Positions 16,265-24,500 of a stretch of 64,000 bases of DNA are shown piece after piece. The notes under the pieces are model-generated. The model made no database searches. It saw only the letters and a list, made by a program, of their open reading frames with translations, and was not told the origin of the DNA. Both the position numbers and the translations under genes were made by a program. Where the stretch lies: contig NZ_OY729424.1 in assembly GCF_963422335.1 (NCBI RefSeq), forward strand, positions 3,410,001 through 3,474,000, in the 5' to 3' direction. This stretch comes from an uncultured Roseateles sp. GTDB lineage: Bacteria; Pseudomonadota; Gammaproteobacteria; Burkholderiales; Burkholderiaceae_C. Within the stretch, counting starts at the first letter, position 1. Each line of letters opens with the position of its first letter.

Positions 16265-18975
16265 GCCAGCACCAGCCCCAGGGCCTTCAAGCTCAGGAAC
16301 AGCGCCGCGCCGATCAGCAGATTCTTGAAACCGACATAGCTGAGCATGTCCATCACGCTGGCGCGGCGGTAATTGCCTTGCCACCAGGGGCCGTCTTTCA
16401 CATAGCGGCGGCCCGACAGGCGTATCAGCACCTCGTACACGCTCCAGCCGAACCACCAGCCGATGATGGCGCTGGCCGACAACCGGCCGGTGCCGGCCAG
16501 CACCCAGGCCAGGCTGGCAGCGATGGCCAGCGAGACGCCGGCGATCTGCAGGCCGCGCTGGGTCTTCCAGCCTTCGGCACTCCAGGGCCACAGATGGTCA
16601 CGCAGTTCCAGCCACAGCCACTTGATGCCGGTGGCATCGGCCTTGTGCGGAGGCGCGACCGGGTCGGTGGGCATGCGCGGATCGGGGCCGTTGGCGACCT
16701 TGGGGTTCATCGCCGGCACCGGATGGATGGGGATGAAGTAGCCGTCGCGGCCAATCGGCGTGATCTCCAGCCCGTCACGCTCGCGGCGCTTGCGCTCCTT
16801 GGCCAGCGGCGGGCAGCCGCGCGCATCGGTGTAGAGCACCATGCAGTCCAGGCAGTGCAGGCATTCGCGGTGGTCGATGCGGCCCTTCTCGTCGATGGCG
16901 AGAGACCCGCAGCCAACCGCACAGGCCTTGCAGCTGTTGCAGTCCTGCTTGCGCTTGAGCCCGAACCACCGGAAGGTGCTGGGCATGGCCAATGCCGCGC
17001 CCAGCGGGCAGATGTATTTGCAGTAGGGCCGCTCGATGAACAGCGAGATGCCCAGCAAGACGCAGACGAACAGGCCGTAGGGCCAGGCGCGATGCGTGAT
17101 GCCGACCAGAAAGGTGGTCTTGAACGGCTCGACCTCGGCCAGCACTTCGGCGCGGCCCATGTCGAACATAGACACCGCCAGCAGCGCGAAGAACACCGCG
17201 TACTTGACCCACTTGAGCTGGTCATGCCAGATACGCGGCAGATGGCCCTGCAAGCGCCGCAGGCCGATCAGGCTGCCCAGCTTGTACATCGCCTCGGACA
17301 GCGAACCAAAGGGGCACAGCCAGCCGCAGAACAGGCCGCGCCCGAACAGGAACACGGTCAGGATGATGAAGATCCAGAACAGGAAGATGAAGGGATCGGT
17401 CAGGAACAGCGACCAGGTCCAGTTGAACAGCAGCGAGTGGAACCAGGTCAGCACCTGGGTGATCGAGGGCTGGGCCATCGCCCCGAAGCCGACGAAGCCA
17501 ATGCTCAAGCCCCAGGCGCTGTACTTGAAGGCATTGACCGGCCATTTGTTCTTGTGCGTGGACCGCCGGGTCAGGGTTTCACGGAAGGCATAGACCACGG
17601 TCACCGCCACCAGCAGCAGGGCGAACAGCGCGATCTCGACGGCCCGCGTCTTCCACACCTGCACCCAGGGTGCGGCGGCCTCTTCGATGACCGGGCGGCC
17701 GCCCTGCAGCAGTTCGTCGGCCAGCCAGTAGTTCGCATCGAAGACGGTGAAGCTGCGCGTGCCGGTGGCGCGGTCCACCCGGTTGCCCAGGAAGGCCAGC
17801 TTCCAGGGATAGGCAGCAGAAAATGTCGACCCCGAGACCGGAGCTTTGCTCCGGTCGCCCCCCGAGGGGGGCAGGGAGCCTTGGGACGGCCCGGCGGCTC
17901 CCTGAGCCTTCCCGCGGATGACGAAGATCGCCGACTCGTTGAAGGCCGGTGCGCCGGCCGCCTCGAGGCCGTAGAGGTTCAGATAGTCGAGATCGCGGAA
18001 GGTGAACGAGTCGGCGCCCTGCTTGACCTGCACGCGGTCGTAGATGCCGCCGCGCACAAAGCCCGAGCCCTTGAACGATTCGACGCCGCCGGTGCGCACG
18101 ACGAACAGCGCGTGTTCGCCCTCCCTGAGCTGGGCGCGCAGATTGCGCCAGCCCAGTTCGCCCAGCAAGCTGCGCGCGAGGTCCGGGTGGTTCAGATCAC
18201 CGAACCACAGCTCGATGAAGGGCTCGCCGGAAGGCGCCAGGCCGACCTGCTCGGGCTTGACCCGCAGGTGCTGCACGGCGCCGAGCTTGACCAGCTCGGC
18301 CCAGCTCAGGCGCCGGCCGCTCTCCGCGTACCTGGCCGGCTCGCGCACGGTGGGCGCGAGGATGCCAACCTGGCGGGCCACGGCTGTGCCCGAGGTCATC
18401 ATCACCTGGTTCTGCGCGATCACCGTGACGGTGGCGCCGGAGATCGCGTCCACACCCAGCACGCCCTCATCGGGGCGCGACTGGCCGACCTCGATCTTGT
18501 CGGCCACCGATTTGCCGAGGTACTGGTTGTTGAATTTCAGCAGGGCCGATTCCGGGATGCCCAGCAGCAGAATGGGCTCGGAGTGCTTGAGCACCTTGAC
18601 GCCGACGAAGCGGCCCTTGATGTCCATGGCGATCAGGGTGACGACCGGCTTGCCCGAGTAGGCGGGCGTGTCGGTGATGTCTGTCGAGAGCATCACATAG
18701 CCCAGCAGCGGCTTCTTGCCCTGAACGTCGTCGCCATAGGCTTCGACATAGGGCGGCGAGCCGATGCGTTCGGAGAAGCTCTTGGCGCCGGGGAACACCG
18801 CCGCGCAGGGCAGCAGGGCGCACATATTCCTGGCCGTGGCCAGTTCGGCGGGCAGTTCGGCCTCGTAGGCGCTTTGACCCGTGCCTGCCGCATGGGCGGC
18901 AGGGCCGCCGTTCAGCAGGAGCGCCAGAAAAAACGCGGCCAGCAAGGCCGCGAACCGGTAATGTTGAAGCTGCAT
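16261..18975 (-). CDS. nosR: NosR, membrane iron-sulfur flavoprotein for N2O respiration
   Basis: A 904-residue polytopic protein. ATG 18975 gives a signal peptide (MQLQHYRFAALLAAFFLALLL). Next comes the periplasmic FMN-binding domain (GVDAISGATVTVIA, covalent flavin threonine motif SGAT), then membrane segments with two C-x3-C-P motifs (CGWLCP and CKYICP), and a polyferredoxin part (CNSCKACAVGC, CLHCLDC). NosR maintains NosZ activity, probably as electron donor, and supports nos expression. About 28 residues near 354-382, rich in Gly/Ser/Pro, are encoded by a palindromic repeat at 17833-17908 and seem to be an insertion relative to the family. The frame stays intact. Confidence 0.94.
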   Translation of the reverse strand: MQLQHYRFAALLAAFFLALLLNGGPAAHAAGTGQSAYEAELPAELATARNMCALLPCAAVFPGAKSFSERIGSPPYVEAYGDDVQGKKPLLGYVMLSTDITDTPAYSGKPVVTLIAMDIKGRFVGVKVLKHSEPILLLGIPESALLKFNNQYLGKSVADKIEVGQSRPDEGVLGVDAISGATVTVIAQNQVMMTSGTAVARQVGILAPTVREPARYAESGRRLSWAELVKLGAVQHLRVKPEQVGLAPSGEPFIELWFGDLNHPDLARSLLGELGWRNLRAQLREGEHALFVVRTGGVESFKGSGFVRGGIYDRVQVKQGADSFTFRDLDYLNLYGLEAAGAPAFNESAIFVIRGKAQGAAGPSQGSLPPSGGDRSKAPVSGSTFSAAYPWKLAFLGNRVDRATGTRSFTVFDANYWLADELLQGGRPVIEEAAAPWVQVWKTRAVEIALFALLLVAVTVVYAFRETLTRRSTHKNKWPVNAFKYSAWGLSIGFVGFGAMAQPSITQVLTWFHSLLFNWTWSLFLTDPFIFLFWIFIILTVFLFGRGLFCGWLCPFGSLSEAMYKLGSLIGLRRLQGHLPRIWHDQLKWVKYAVFFALLAVSMFDMGRAEVLAEVEPFKTTFLVGITHRAWPYGLFVCVLLGISLFIERPYCKYICPLGAALAMPSTFRWFGLKRKQDCNSCKACAVGCGSLAIDEKGRIDHRECLHCLDCMVLYTDARGCPPLAKERKRRERDGLEITPIGRDGYFIPIHPVPAMNPKVANGPDPRMPTDPVAPPHKADATGIKWLWLELRDHLWPWSAEGWKTQRGLQIAGVSLAIAASLAWVLAGTGRLSASAIIGWWFGWSVYEVLIRLSGRRYVKDGPWWQGNYRRASVMDMLSYVGFKNLLIGAALFLSLKALGLVLA
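17833..17908. repeat. Composite palindromic repeat inserted in frame in nosR
   Basis: Three hairpin units in a row: arms GACCGGAGC/GCTCCGGTC with TTT loop (17836-17856), GCCCCCC/GGGGGGC with GA loop (17857-17872), and CAGGGAGCC/GGCTCCCTG (17872-17880 and 17896-17904) around the core TTGGGACGGCCCGGC. A related element with the same core lies between fliP and fliQ (45390-45450). It is GC-rich, sits wholly inside nosR, and adds about 28 codons without breaking the frame. Confidence 0.8.
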
Positions 18976-18992
18976 TTCTATCTCTGGAAACC

Positions 18993-19027
18993 GCCGGTGC
19001 AGGCGTGCTCGAGACGCGAGCACCGGC
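18993..19027 (-). promoter_or_regulatory. Alternative hairpins in the nosZ-nosR spacer
   Basis: The 62-base spacer contains two mutually exclusive perfect stems: GCCGGTGC (18993-19000) with GCACCGGC (19020-19027), and inside it GTGCTCG (19005-19011) with CGAGCAC (19017-19023). No T tract follows, so it is less likely a terminator than an mRNA-processing or stabilising structure that would separate abundant nosZ message from nosR. Confidence 0.5.
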
Positions 19028-19037
19028 TGAGCCGACA

Positions 19038-20960
19038 TCAGGCTTCAACAATCATGCGGGTGCGCATCTCGAGGTGCAGCGCATGGCAGAAGTGGGTGCA
19101 GTAGCACCAGAACACGCCGGGCTTGTCGGCCACGAACGAGACCGAGGCGGTCTCCTGCGGATTGACGATGAAGTTGACGTTGTATTTGGGGATGGCGAAG
19201 CCGTGTGTCAAATCCTCGACCTTGTCCAGATTGGTCAGGATCAGGGTCACCTCGTCACCCTTCTTCAGCTTGAACTCACGCAGGCTGAAGGCCGGTGCCT
19301 GCGAGGTCATCTTCACGGTCACCTTCTTGCCGTTGCGCACCACGCCCGACTCTTTCGGATCCTTCACCGCCAGCGGGAATTCGTCCAGCGTGTAGACCTG
19401 CTTCGGACGCACCAGATCGCGCTTGAAGATGATGAAGTCATGCGGCTCGCCGCGCACCGGGTGATCGGCCAGCAGCACCATCTTCTCGCCCGAGATGTCG
19501 ATGAACTGCTCGTTCTCGGGGTGCAGCGGTCCGACCGGCAGGAAGCGGTCCTTGGAGAATTTGCAGCCCACGGCCAGGTACTTGCCATCGGCCGCGATGG
19601 TCTCCGACTGCGAGGCGTTCAGATGCCCCGGCTGGTATTGCAGATCGATGCGATCGACCACGTACTTGGCGCTCTTGTCGCCCTTGTGGAACTTGATCGC
19701 GGCGTCCACATTCCACTTGACCACGGCGCTGTCCAGGAACAGCGTGGTGTAGGCATTGCCCCGGCCGTCGAAGGCGGTGTGCAAGGGGCCCAGGCCCAGC
19801 TCGACCTCAGCCACTATTGAATCGTCCAGCTTCTCCAGCTTGCCGTCGAACCAGTCCAGCACCTTGGCCAGCTCGATCACGGTGCCGGTGGGCGATAGCT
19901 TGCCGGCGCAGATGAAATACTTCTGGTCCGGGCTGGCGTTGACGCCGTGCGGGTTCTTGGGCACCGAGACATAGGCGGTCAGCGCCGTCTTGGCGTCCTT
20001 GTTGGCCTCGTGCGTGCCATCCACCACCGGCACCTTGGAGTCGCCGATGGTCTTGAACTTGCCGGCCTTCACGGCCGCTTCGATGCGTGCCACGTTGAAG
20101 AACAGGCAGGCGTCGCGCTCGGCGGACATCATGTCCTCGTAGTGCACGCCCATCTCGGTGTTGTACTGGTTGGTGGCGGCCAGCTTGCCGTCGTAGGAGG
20201 TGGCGACCAGGTCGCAGTTGCCGTCGATCAGCACCTGCCAGCGCACCTCCATGCTCTCCGCATCGACGCAGGAGAACAGCGAACGGTATTTGCTGGCGTC
20301 CTCGGTGCCGGTATTGGGCAGCGGGATGGAGAACTCGCCACCGCAGAACACCCGTGTCGTGTAGTTGATCTTGGCATCGACCGGATCGCGCTTGTCCGGA
20401 AAGATGCCGTGGAAGCCCTGCACATTGGGCAGCTCGGTGATCTTGTCGCAGACGAAGTAGTCGAGCCGGATGCGCGCCACGCGGGCGTTGATCTTGTCGT
20501 TGATGAAGGCGTAGCGGCCGTCGTAGTTGCCGTCCTTGTAGGAGGCGTGCGTGTGGTGGGTGTCGGCCACCGTGTACTTCAGGCTGCCGTCGGGCTTGGT
20601 GCCCATGACCTTCTTCGACTCATTGGTCACGCCCCAGCCGACCAGCGCATCCGGCACGAAGCAGGGAATGCGGTGGATCTCGCGGCCCGAGGGCAGGCCC
20701 AGCACGCGCATGTCGCCGGTATGGCCGCCGCTCCACAGGCCGTAATAGGTGTCCAGCTCGCCCGGCTTCAGATGCGTGGCGTTGACGGCGGCATGTGCAT
20801 CACCGGTGGTGGGGGCCGAGCCGGCCGCCGCTGTGTTGGTCGAAGGGGCTGCGCTGCCCTTGTCGGTGCAGGCCACCACGCCGGCCAGGCTGGCCAAGGC
20901 GGCTGTATTGATGAATTTGCGGCGGCCCAGGATGGTGGGGGAGGCCAGGTCTTTGCTCAT
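19038..20960 (-). CDS. nosZ: Nitrous oxide reductase NosZ
   Basis: The 640-residue terminal enzyme that reduces N2O to N2 in the periplasm. The N-terminus has a Tat-type signal (GRRKFINTAALASLAGVVA; Arg13-Arg14), as in clade I NosZ. The beta-propeller contains the seven CuZ histidines (DTHHTH, GFHG, NPHG, GPLH, PGHL, EPHD motifs). The C-terminal cupredoxin domain carries the CuA ligands Cys621, Cys625, His629 and Met632 plus a histidine in DLTHGFAIP. The CuA loop reads CTHFC where many family members have an aromatic residue in the middle. Here nosZ is the first gene and nosR follows, with an FNR/Dnr-type box about 80 bases upstream. Confidence 0.97.
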   Translation of the reverse strand: MSKDLASPTILGRRKFINTAALASLAGVVACTDKGSAAPSTNTAAAGSAPTTGDAHAAVNATHLKPGELDTYYGLWSGGHTGDMRVLGLPSGREIHRIPCFVPDALVGWGVTNESKKVMGTKPDGSLKYTVADTHHTHASYKDGNYDGRYAFINDKINARVARIRLDYFVCDKITELPNVQGFHGIFPDKRDPVDAKINYTTRVFCGGEFSIPLPNTGTEDASKYRSLFSCVDAESMEVRWQVLIDGNCDLVATSYDGKLAATNQYNTEMGVHYEDMMSAERDACLFFNVARIEAAVKAGKFKTIGDSKVPVVDGTHEANKDAKTALTAYVSVPKNPHGVNASPDQKYFICAGKLSPTGTVIELAKVLDWFDGKLEKLDDSIVAEVELGLGPLHTAFDGRGNAYTTLFLDSAVVKWNVDAAIKFHKGDKSAKYVVDRIDLQYQPGHLNASQSETIAADGKYLAVGCKFSKDRFLPVGPLHPENEQFIDISGEKMVLLADHPVRGEPHDFIIFKRDLVRPKQVYTLDEFPLAVKDPKESGVVRNGKKVTVKMTSQAPAFSLREFKLKKGDEVTLILTNLDKVEDLTHGFAIPKYNVNFIVNPQETASVSFVADKPGVFWCYCTHFCHALHLEMRTRMIVEA

Positions 20961-21035
20961 GACGGAATCCTTGAACGGTCGGGTTTGAGATATTTGTTGG
21001 CAGAGGGATGTTCGTGCCGCCGGCGCTGAAGCAAA

Positions 21036-21049
21036 TTGACCTGGATCAA
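21036..21049. promoter_or_regulatory. FNR/Dnr-type box between nosZ and the cytochrome c gene
   Basis: TTGAC-ctgg-ATCAA matches nine of ten positions of the TTGAT-N4-ATCAA site bound by FNR, Anr, Dnr and Nnr regulators. Its centre is about 82 bases from the nosZ start and 111 bases from the divergent cytochrome c start, so it could serve either or both. Control by low oxygen and/or NO is expected for nos genes. Confidence 0.82.
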
Positions 21050-21153
21050 TCGTCTTGTAAAAGAATGGAATTTATGCACCTTTAAATAAAAGGGATACGC
21101 CTTGACGGCCTGTTTGGTTTCTAGAATCACATCAACCCTTCACGGAGATCGTC

Positions 21154-21543
21154 ATGAGCATGAAAACAAAAGCCCTGCTGTTGATTTGCACCGCAGTATT
21201 GATGGCCTGCGGCAAACAGGAGGCTGCGGCACCCGCAGCACCAGCAGCCGCGCCCGTGCCGGTGGCCGCAGCGCCAGCGGAACCTGACAACGCCTTGGGC
21301 AAGAGCGTGTTCGGCAAGACCTGCGCGATGTGCCATGCGGCCGGCGTGGCCGGTGCGCCTAAGCCGGGCGACAAGGCCGACTGGGGCCCGCGCATCGCCC
21401 CGGGCAAGGACACGCTGTACAAGCACGCGCTGGAGGGCTTCACCGGTGCCAAGGGCATGATGCCGCCCCGCGGTGGCGGCGCCGCGCTGAAGGATGAAGA
21501 GGTCAAGGCCGCCGTCGACTACATGACGGCCCAGTCGCGCTGA
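21154..21543 (+). CDS. Lipoprotein c-type cytochrome (class I, c5-like)
   Basis: A 129-residue protein with a lipobox ending at Cys19 (LMAC), an Ala/Pro-rich linker (residues 22-45) and one haem site CAMCH (Cys57, Cys60, His61). A Met-Met-Pro-Pro segment (102-105) supplies the axial methionine. It would be anchored to a membrane facing the periplasm. The position divergent from nosZ behind a shared FNR-type box suggests it carries electrons to NosZ or NosR. GGAG lies about 8 bases before the ATG. Confidence 0.88.
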   Translation: MSMKTKALLLICTAVLMACGKQEAAAPAAPAAAPVPVAAAPAEPDNALGKSVFGKTCAMCHAAGVAGAPKPGDKADWGPRIAPGKDTLYKHALEGFTGAKGMMPPRGGGAALKDEEVKAAVDYMTAQSR

Positions 21544-21556
21544 GCTTGATTTCCCT

Positions 21557-22597
21557 ATGAAATCAATGCCAAGCCCCGATCCCGTGCGTCGACGCTGGCT
21601 GGCGGCGCTGCCGTTGCTGGTCACCGGTCTGTACCTGAATCCGGGTCTGGCCCGTGGCGAGGCGGCCGGCGTGCACCAGGCTTCGCGCCCGCTGATGGGC
21701 ACGCGACTGGACATCACCGTGCAGTGCACCGATGCGCTGGCCGCCGGCCGGGCGATGGACGCCGCCTTCGCCGAAATGGCCCGTCTGGCCGGTTTGATGA
21801 GCCGCTACCCCGACAGCCGCGGCACCAGCGCCGTGCATGCGCTGCACGAGGCCGCGGGCCGGCGGCCGCTGCCGATGGCGCCAGAAATGATGCAGGTGCT
21901 GAATATGGCAAAAGCCATGTCACAGCGCAGCGCTGGAGCTTTTGATATTACCGTCGGGGTATTTGATGCCTGGAGTTTTGACCCAGATCAAGAACGAATA
22001 CCCTCGGCTGCAGAGATTGCCAGAGAAATACCTCTGGTGAATCATCGGGATTTGATCGTCGATGACAAACTGGCGAGTGCCTATTTGCGCAGGTCGGGTA
22101 TGCGCATAGATCTGGGCGGTATTGCCAAACTGCCTATCCTGCGGGCCGGCCTGTCGGTGCTGCAAGGCCACGGCCTGCGCAGCGCCATGCTCAATGGCGG
22201 CGGCGACGTGCTGGTCAGCGGGCAGTTGCAGGGCCGCGACTGGCGCGTCGGTGTGCGCGACCCGCGCGACCCGAGCCGCCTGCTCGGCGTGGTGGGCTTG
22301 AGCGAGGGCTTTGTCGCCGCCTCGGGCGACTACGAGCGCTGCTTTGTGCGCCATGGTCGCCGCTACCACCACATCCTCGACCCCAAGACCGGCCAGCCGA
22401 CGCAGGGGCCGCACGGCGTGACCCTGGTGTCGCCCAGCCTGGAGGCCATCAACGGCCTGGGCGCGGCCATCATGGTGGCTGGCGCCCGGTCCGGTCGCGA
22501 ACTGCTGGCACCGCTGGCCGGTGTCGATGCGCTGATCGTCGAGTCCGATCGGCGGCTCTGGCTGTCGCCGGGCATGGCGCGCCGGCTGCAGGCCTGA
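21557..22597 (+). CDS. nosX: NosX/ApbE-like FAD:protein FMN transferase
   Basis: A 346-residue ApbE-family protein with a twin-arginine-like N-terminus (RRRWLAALPLLVTG). Family motifs are GAFDITVG (127-134), IDLGGIAK (184-191), LNGGGDV (212-218) and HHILDPKTG (271-279). NosX attaches FMN to the threonine of NosR. Two oddities: the usual GIAKGY-x-VD helix reads GIAKLPILRAG, and bases about 21895-22140 are much poorer in GC (48 percent over 21961-22080 against 75 percent over 22201-22260), suggesting a mosaic origin. It follows the cytochrome c gene by 13 bases. Confidence 0.88.
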   Translation: MKSMPSPDPVRRRWLAALPLLVTGLYLNPGLARGEAAGVHQASRPLMGTRLDITVQCTDALAAGRAMDAAFAEMARLAGLMSRYPDSRGTSAVHALHEAAGRRPLPMAPEMMQVLNMAKAMSQRSAGAFDITVGVFDAWSFDPDQERIPSAAEIAREIPLVNHRDLIVDDKLASAYLRRSGMRIDLGGIAKLPILRAGLSVLQGHGLRSAMLNGGGDVLVSGQLQGRDWRVGVRDPRDPSRLLGVVGLSEGFVAASGDYERCFVRHGRRYHHILDPKTGQPTQGPHGVTLVSPSLEAINGLGAAIMVAGARSGRELLAPLAGVDALIVESDRRLWLSPGMARRLQA

Positions 22598-22618
22598 GAG
22601 CAGGACGGAGTGCTGGCC

Positions 22619-23932
22619 ATGCCGCCGCTGATCCAAGACCAGCGGGCACCGGCGCCTGACGTGCCATCACGCTGGCGCCTGGGCCTGCTGCTGGCCGCGC
22701 CGCATCGGCTGGCCTTTGGCGCCGCGGCGGCCATGCTGGCCTCAAGCGGCCTGTGGTGGTGCCTGGCCCTGGTGGCGCAAAGCCAGGGCCGGCCGCTGCC
22801 CTGGACGGTTGCACCGGCCGTCGCGCACGGCCTGGTGATGAGCTTTGGCTTCATGCCGCTGTTTGTCACCGGCTTTCTGTTCACCGCTGGCCCGAAGTGG
22901 CTGGAGCAGCCTGCCGTCGAGGCGCGCCGGCTGCTGGCGCCGGTGCTGGCCCAGCTGGGCGGCTGGGGCGTGTTCCTGATCGGCGTGCACGGGCCCGAGC
23001 CGGCCTTTGGTGCGGCATTGTGCGGCTTCGGCCTGAGCGCGGTGGCGCTGGGCTGGGGTCAGGTCTTGTGGCGCTTCATGCACCTGCTTCGGCTCAGCCG
23101 CGCGGCAGACCAGCTGCATGCCCGGCTGATCGCGGCCGGTGGCGTGCTGGGTGCGCTGGCGCTGTGGGCTGCCGCCTTCGGCCTGGCCACCGCCCGGCCT
23201 GCGCTGGTGCAGGCCGCCACCCAGATCGCGCTGTGGGGCTTTGCCGGCACCGTGTTCGCCACTGTGTCGCACCGGATGATTCCCTTCTTCTCGGCCGCCG
23301 CGCTGCCGGCATTGGACGCCTGGCGCCCGCGCTGGCTGCTGTGGTGCTGGACCGGCCTGTTTGCGCTGGAGGCCGCAGCCCTGCTGGGCGAGTTGCTGTG
23401 GGGCCCGCTGTCACCGGCACTGCGGGCGCTGCAGGGCCTGCTGGAGCTGATCGCGGGTCTGGGCCTGCTGGCACTGGCGCTGCGCTGGGGTGTGGTGCAG
23501 AGCCTGAAGCTGCGCCTGCTGGCGATGCTGCACCTGGGCTTTGTCTGGCTGGGTCTGGCCCTGCTGCTGCTGGCCGTCTCGCATGGCCTGATGGCCGCCA
23601 CCGCGGGCCGGCTGTCGCTGGGCCTGGCGCCCCTGCATGCCTACACCATGGGTTTTCTGGGCTCCACCCTGCTGGCCATGGTGACCCGCGTCAGCTGCGG
23701 CCATGGCGGTCGCACAAGCACGGCCGACAACTTCATCTGGCCCCTGTTCTGGCTGCTGCAACTGGCCGTGCTGCTGCGCGTGCTGGGTGGTGTGCTGCAG
23801 GCCGCCGGTGTCGGCCCTGTGCTGCCACTGCTCGCCTGGACGGCGCTGATCTGGGCGGCCGTGTGCAGCGCCTGGGCGCTGCGCTACGGCCACTGGTACG
23901 GCCTGCCGCGCGTCGATGGACGGCCCGGCTGA
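22619..23932 (+). CDS. nnrS: NnrS family haem-copper membrane protein
   Basis: A 437-residue, highly hydrophobic protein with about twelve membrane segments. HGLVMSFGFMPLFVTGFLFTAGPKWL near the N-terminus and AYTMGFLGSTLLAMVTRVSCGHGGR near residue 350 are NnrS hallmarks. NnrS proteins protect cells from nitric oxide stress and are usually controlled by NO-responsive regulators. ATG 22619 has GGAG eight bases upstream and is preferred to the GTG at 22610. It closes the cytochrome-nosX-nnrS unit. Confidence 0.93.
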   Translation: MPPLIQDQRAPAPDVPSRWRLGLLLAAPHRLAFGAAAAMLASSGLWWCLALVAQSQGRPLPWTVAPAVAHGLVMSFGFMPLFVTGFLFTAGPKWLEQPAVEARRLLAPVLAQLGGWGVFLIGVHGPEPAFGAALCGFGLSAVALGWGQVLWRFMHLLRLSRAADQLHARLIAAGGVLGALALWAAAFGLATARPALVQAATQIALWGFAGTVFATVSHRMIPFFSAAALPALDAWRPRWLLWCWTGLFALEAAALLGELLWGPLSPALRALQGLLELIAGLGLLALALRWGVVQSLKLRLLAMLHLGFVWLGLALLLLAVSHGLMAATAGRLSLGLAPLHAYTMGFLGSTLLAMVTRVSCGHGGRTSTADNFIWPLFWLLQLAVLLRVLGGVLQAAGVGPVLPLLAWTALIWAAVCSAWALRYGHWYGLPRVDGRPG

Positions 23933-23964
23933 CGCGCCGTCGCCTGCCATCTCGCGGCACCGCC

Positions 23965-24483
23965 TCAGCGCTTGGCCGCCGGGGTGACCAGCAGCCGGGC
24001 CGCCGGCAGCTTCAGGCCCTTGGCCGAGGCACCGGCCGCCGGCACTTCGGCCCAGTTCGACTCGCCGACGGCGCAGACCTGGCGCACCTTGAACCACAGC
24101 TCGCCGGCCTGCTCCGGCAGGGTCGTGCGCAGCTCGAACTCGTCGTACCAGGCATCCTGCAGCTGGTCGGCCTCGGTCAGGGCCGTCCAGCTCACCTCGG
24201 CCAGGCCTTCGGTGACGGGCTTGCCGTGGCTGTCGAACGGTTGTGCCAGCTTCTCCGTGCGCAGGTTCAGGCGCCAGCCAGGCTTGGGCACCGGCTTGGC
24301 CCCGCGCAGGCCGGCGGGCAGGGTGACGACCAGCTGGCGCGTGGCCGAGCCCTCGCAGCCGTGGCCCACCTTCAGTACCGCCCGGTAGCTGCTGCCGGCC
24401 TCGGCCTCGCGTTGTTCCAGCACGATATGGGCCTGCGTTGTGCCGGTCAGGGCCAGCAGGCAGGCAATCAAGGTCTTGTTCAT
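23965..24483 (-). CDS. YcnI/DUF1775 copper-binding periplasmic protein
   Basis: A 172-residue protein. The signal peptide MNKTLIACLLALTGTTQA is followed directly by His19 (AHIVLEQ), which becomes the N-terminal residue after cleavage, as in the mononuclear copper site of YcnI. The rest fits DUF1775 (YRAVLKVGHGCEGSATRQLVVTLPAG, then a WRLNL strand and AWYDEFELRTTLP). AAGGAAA precedes the ATG. It is 17 bases behind the TonB-receptor gene. It probably binds Cu(II) in the periplasm and hands it on or buffers it. Confidence 0.88.
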   Translation of the reverse strand: MNKTLIACLLALTGTTQAHIVLEQREAEAGSSYRAVLKVGHGCEGSATRQLVVTLPAGLRGAKPVPKPGWRLNLRTEKLAQPFDSHGKPVTEGLAEVSWTALTEADQLQDAWYDEFELRTTLPEQAGELWFKVRQVCAVGESNWAEVPAAGASAKGLKLPAARLLVTPAAKR

Positions 24484-24500
24484 GGTGTGGTTTCCTTGGG

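Noticed and set aside
21978..21991. A second TTGAC-N4-ATCAA element inside nosX
   Set aside because: It lies in the coding sequence for FDPDQE within the AT-rich patch, more than 600 bases before the next start codon; chance is the simpler explanation.
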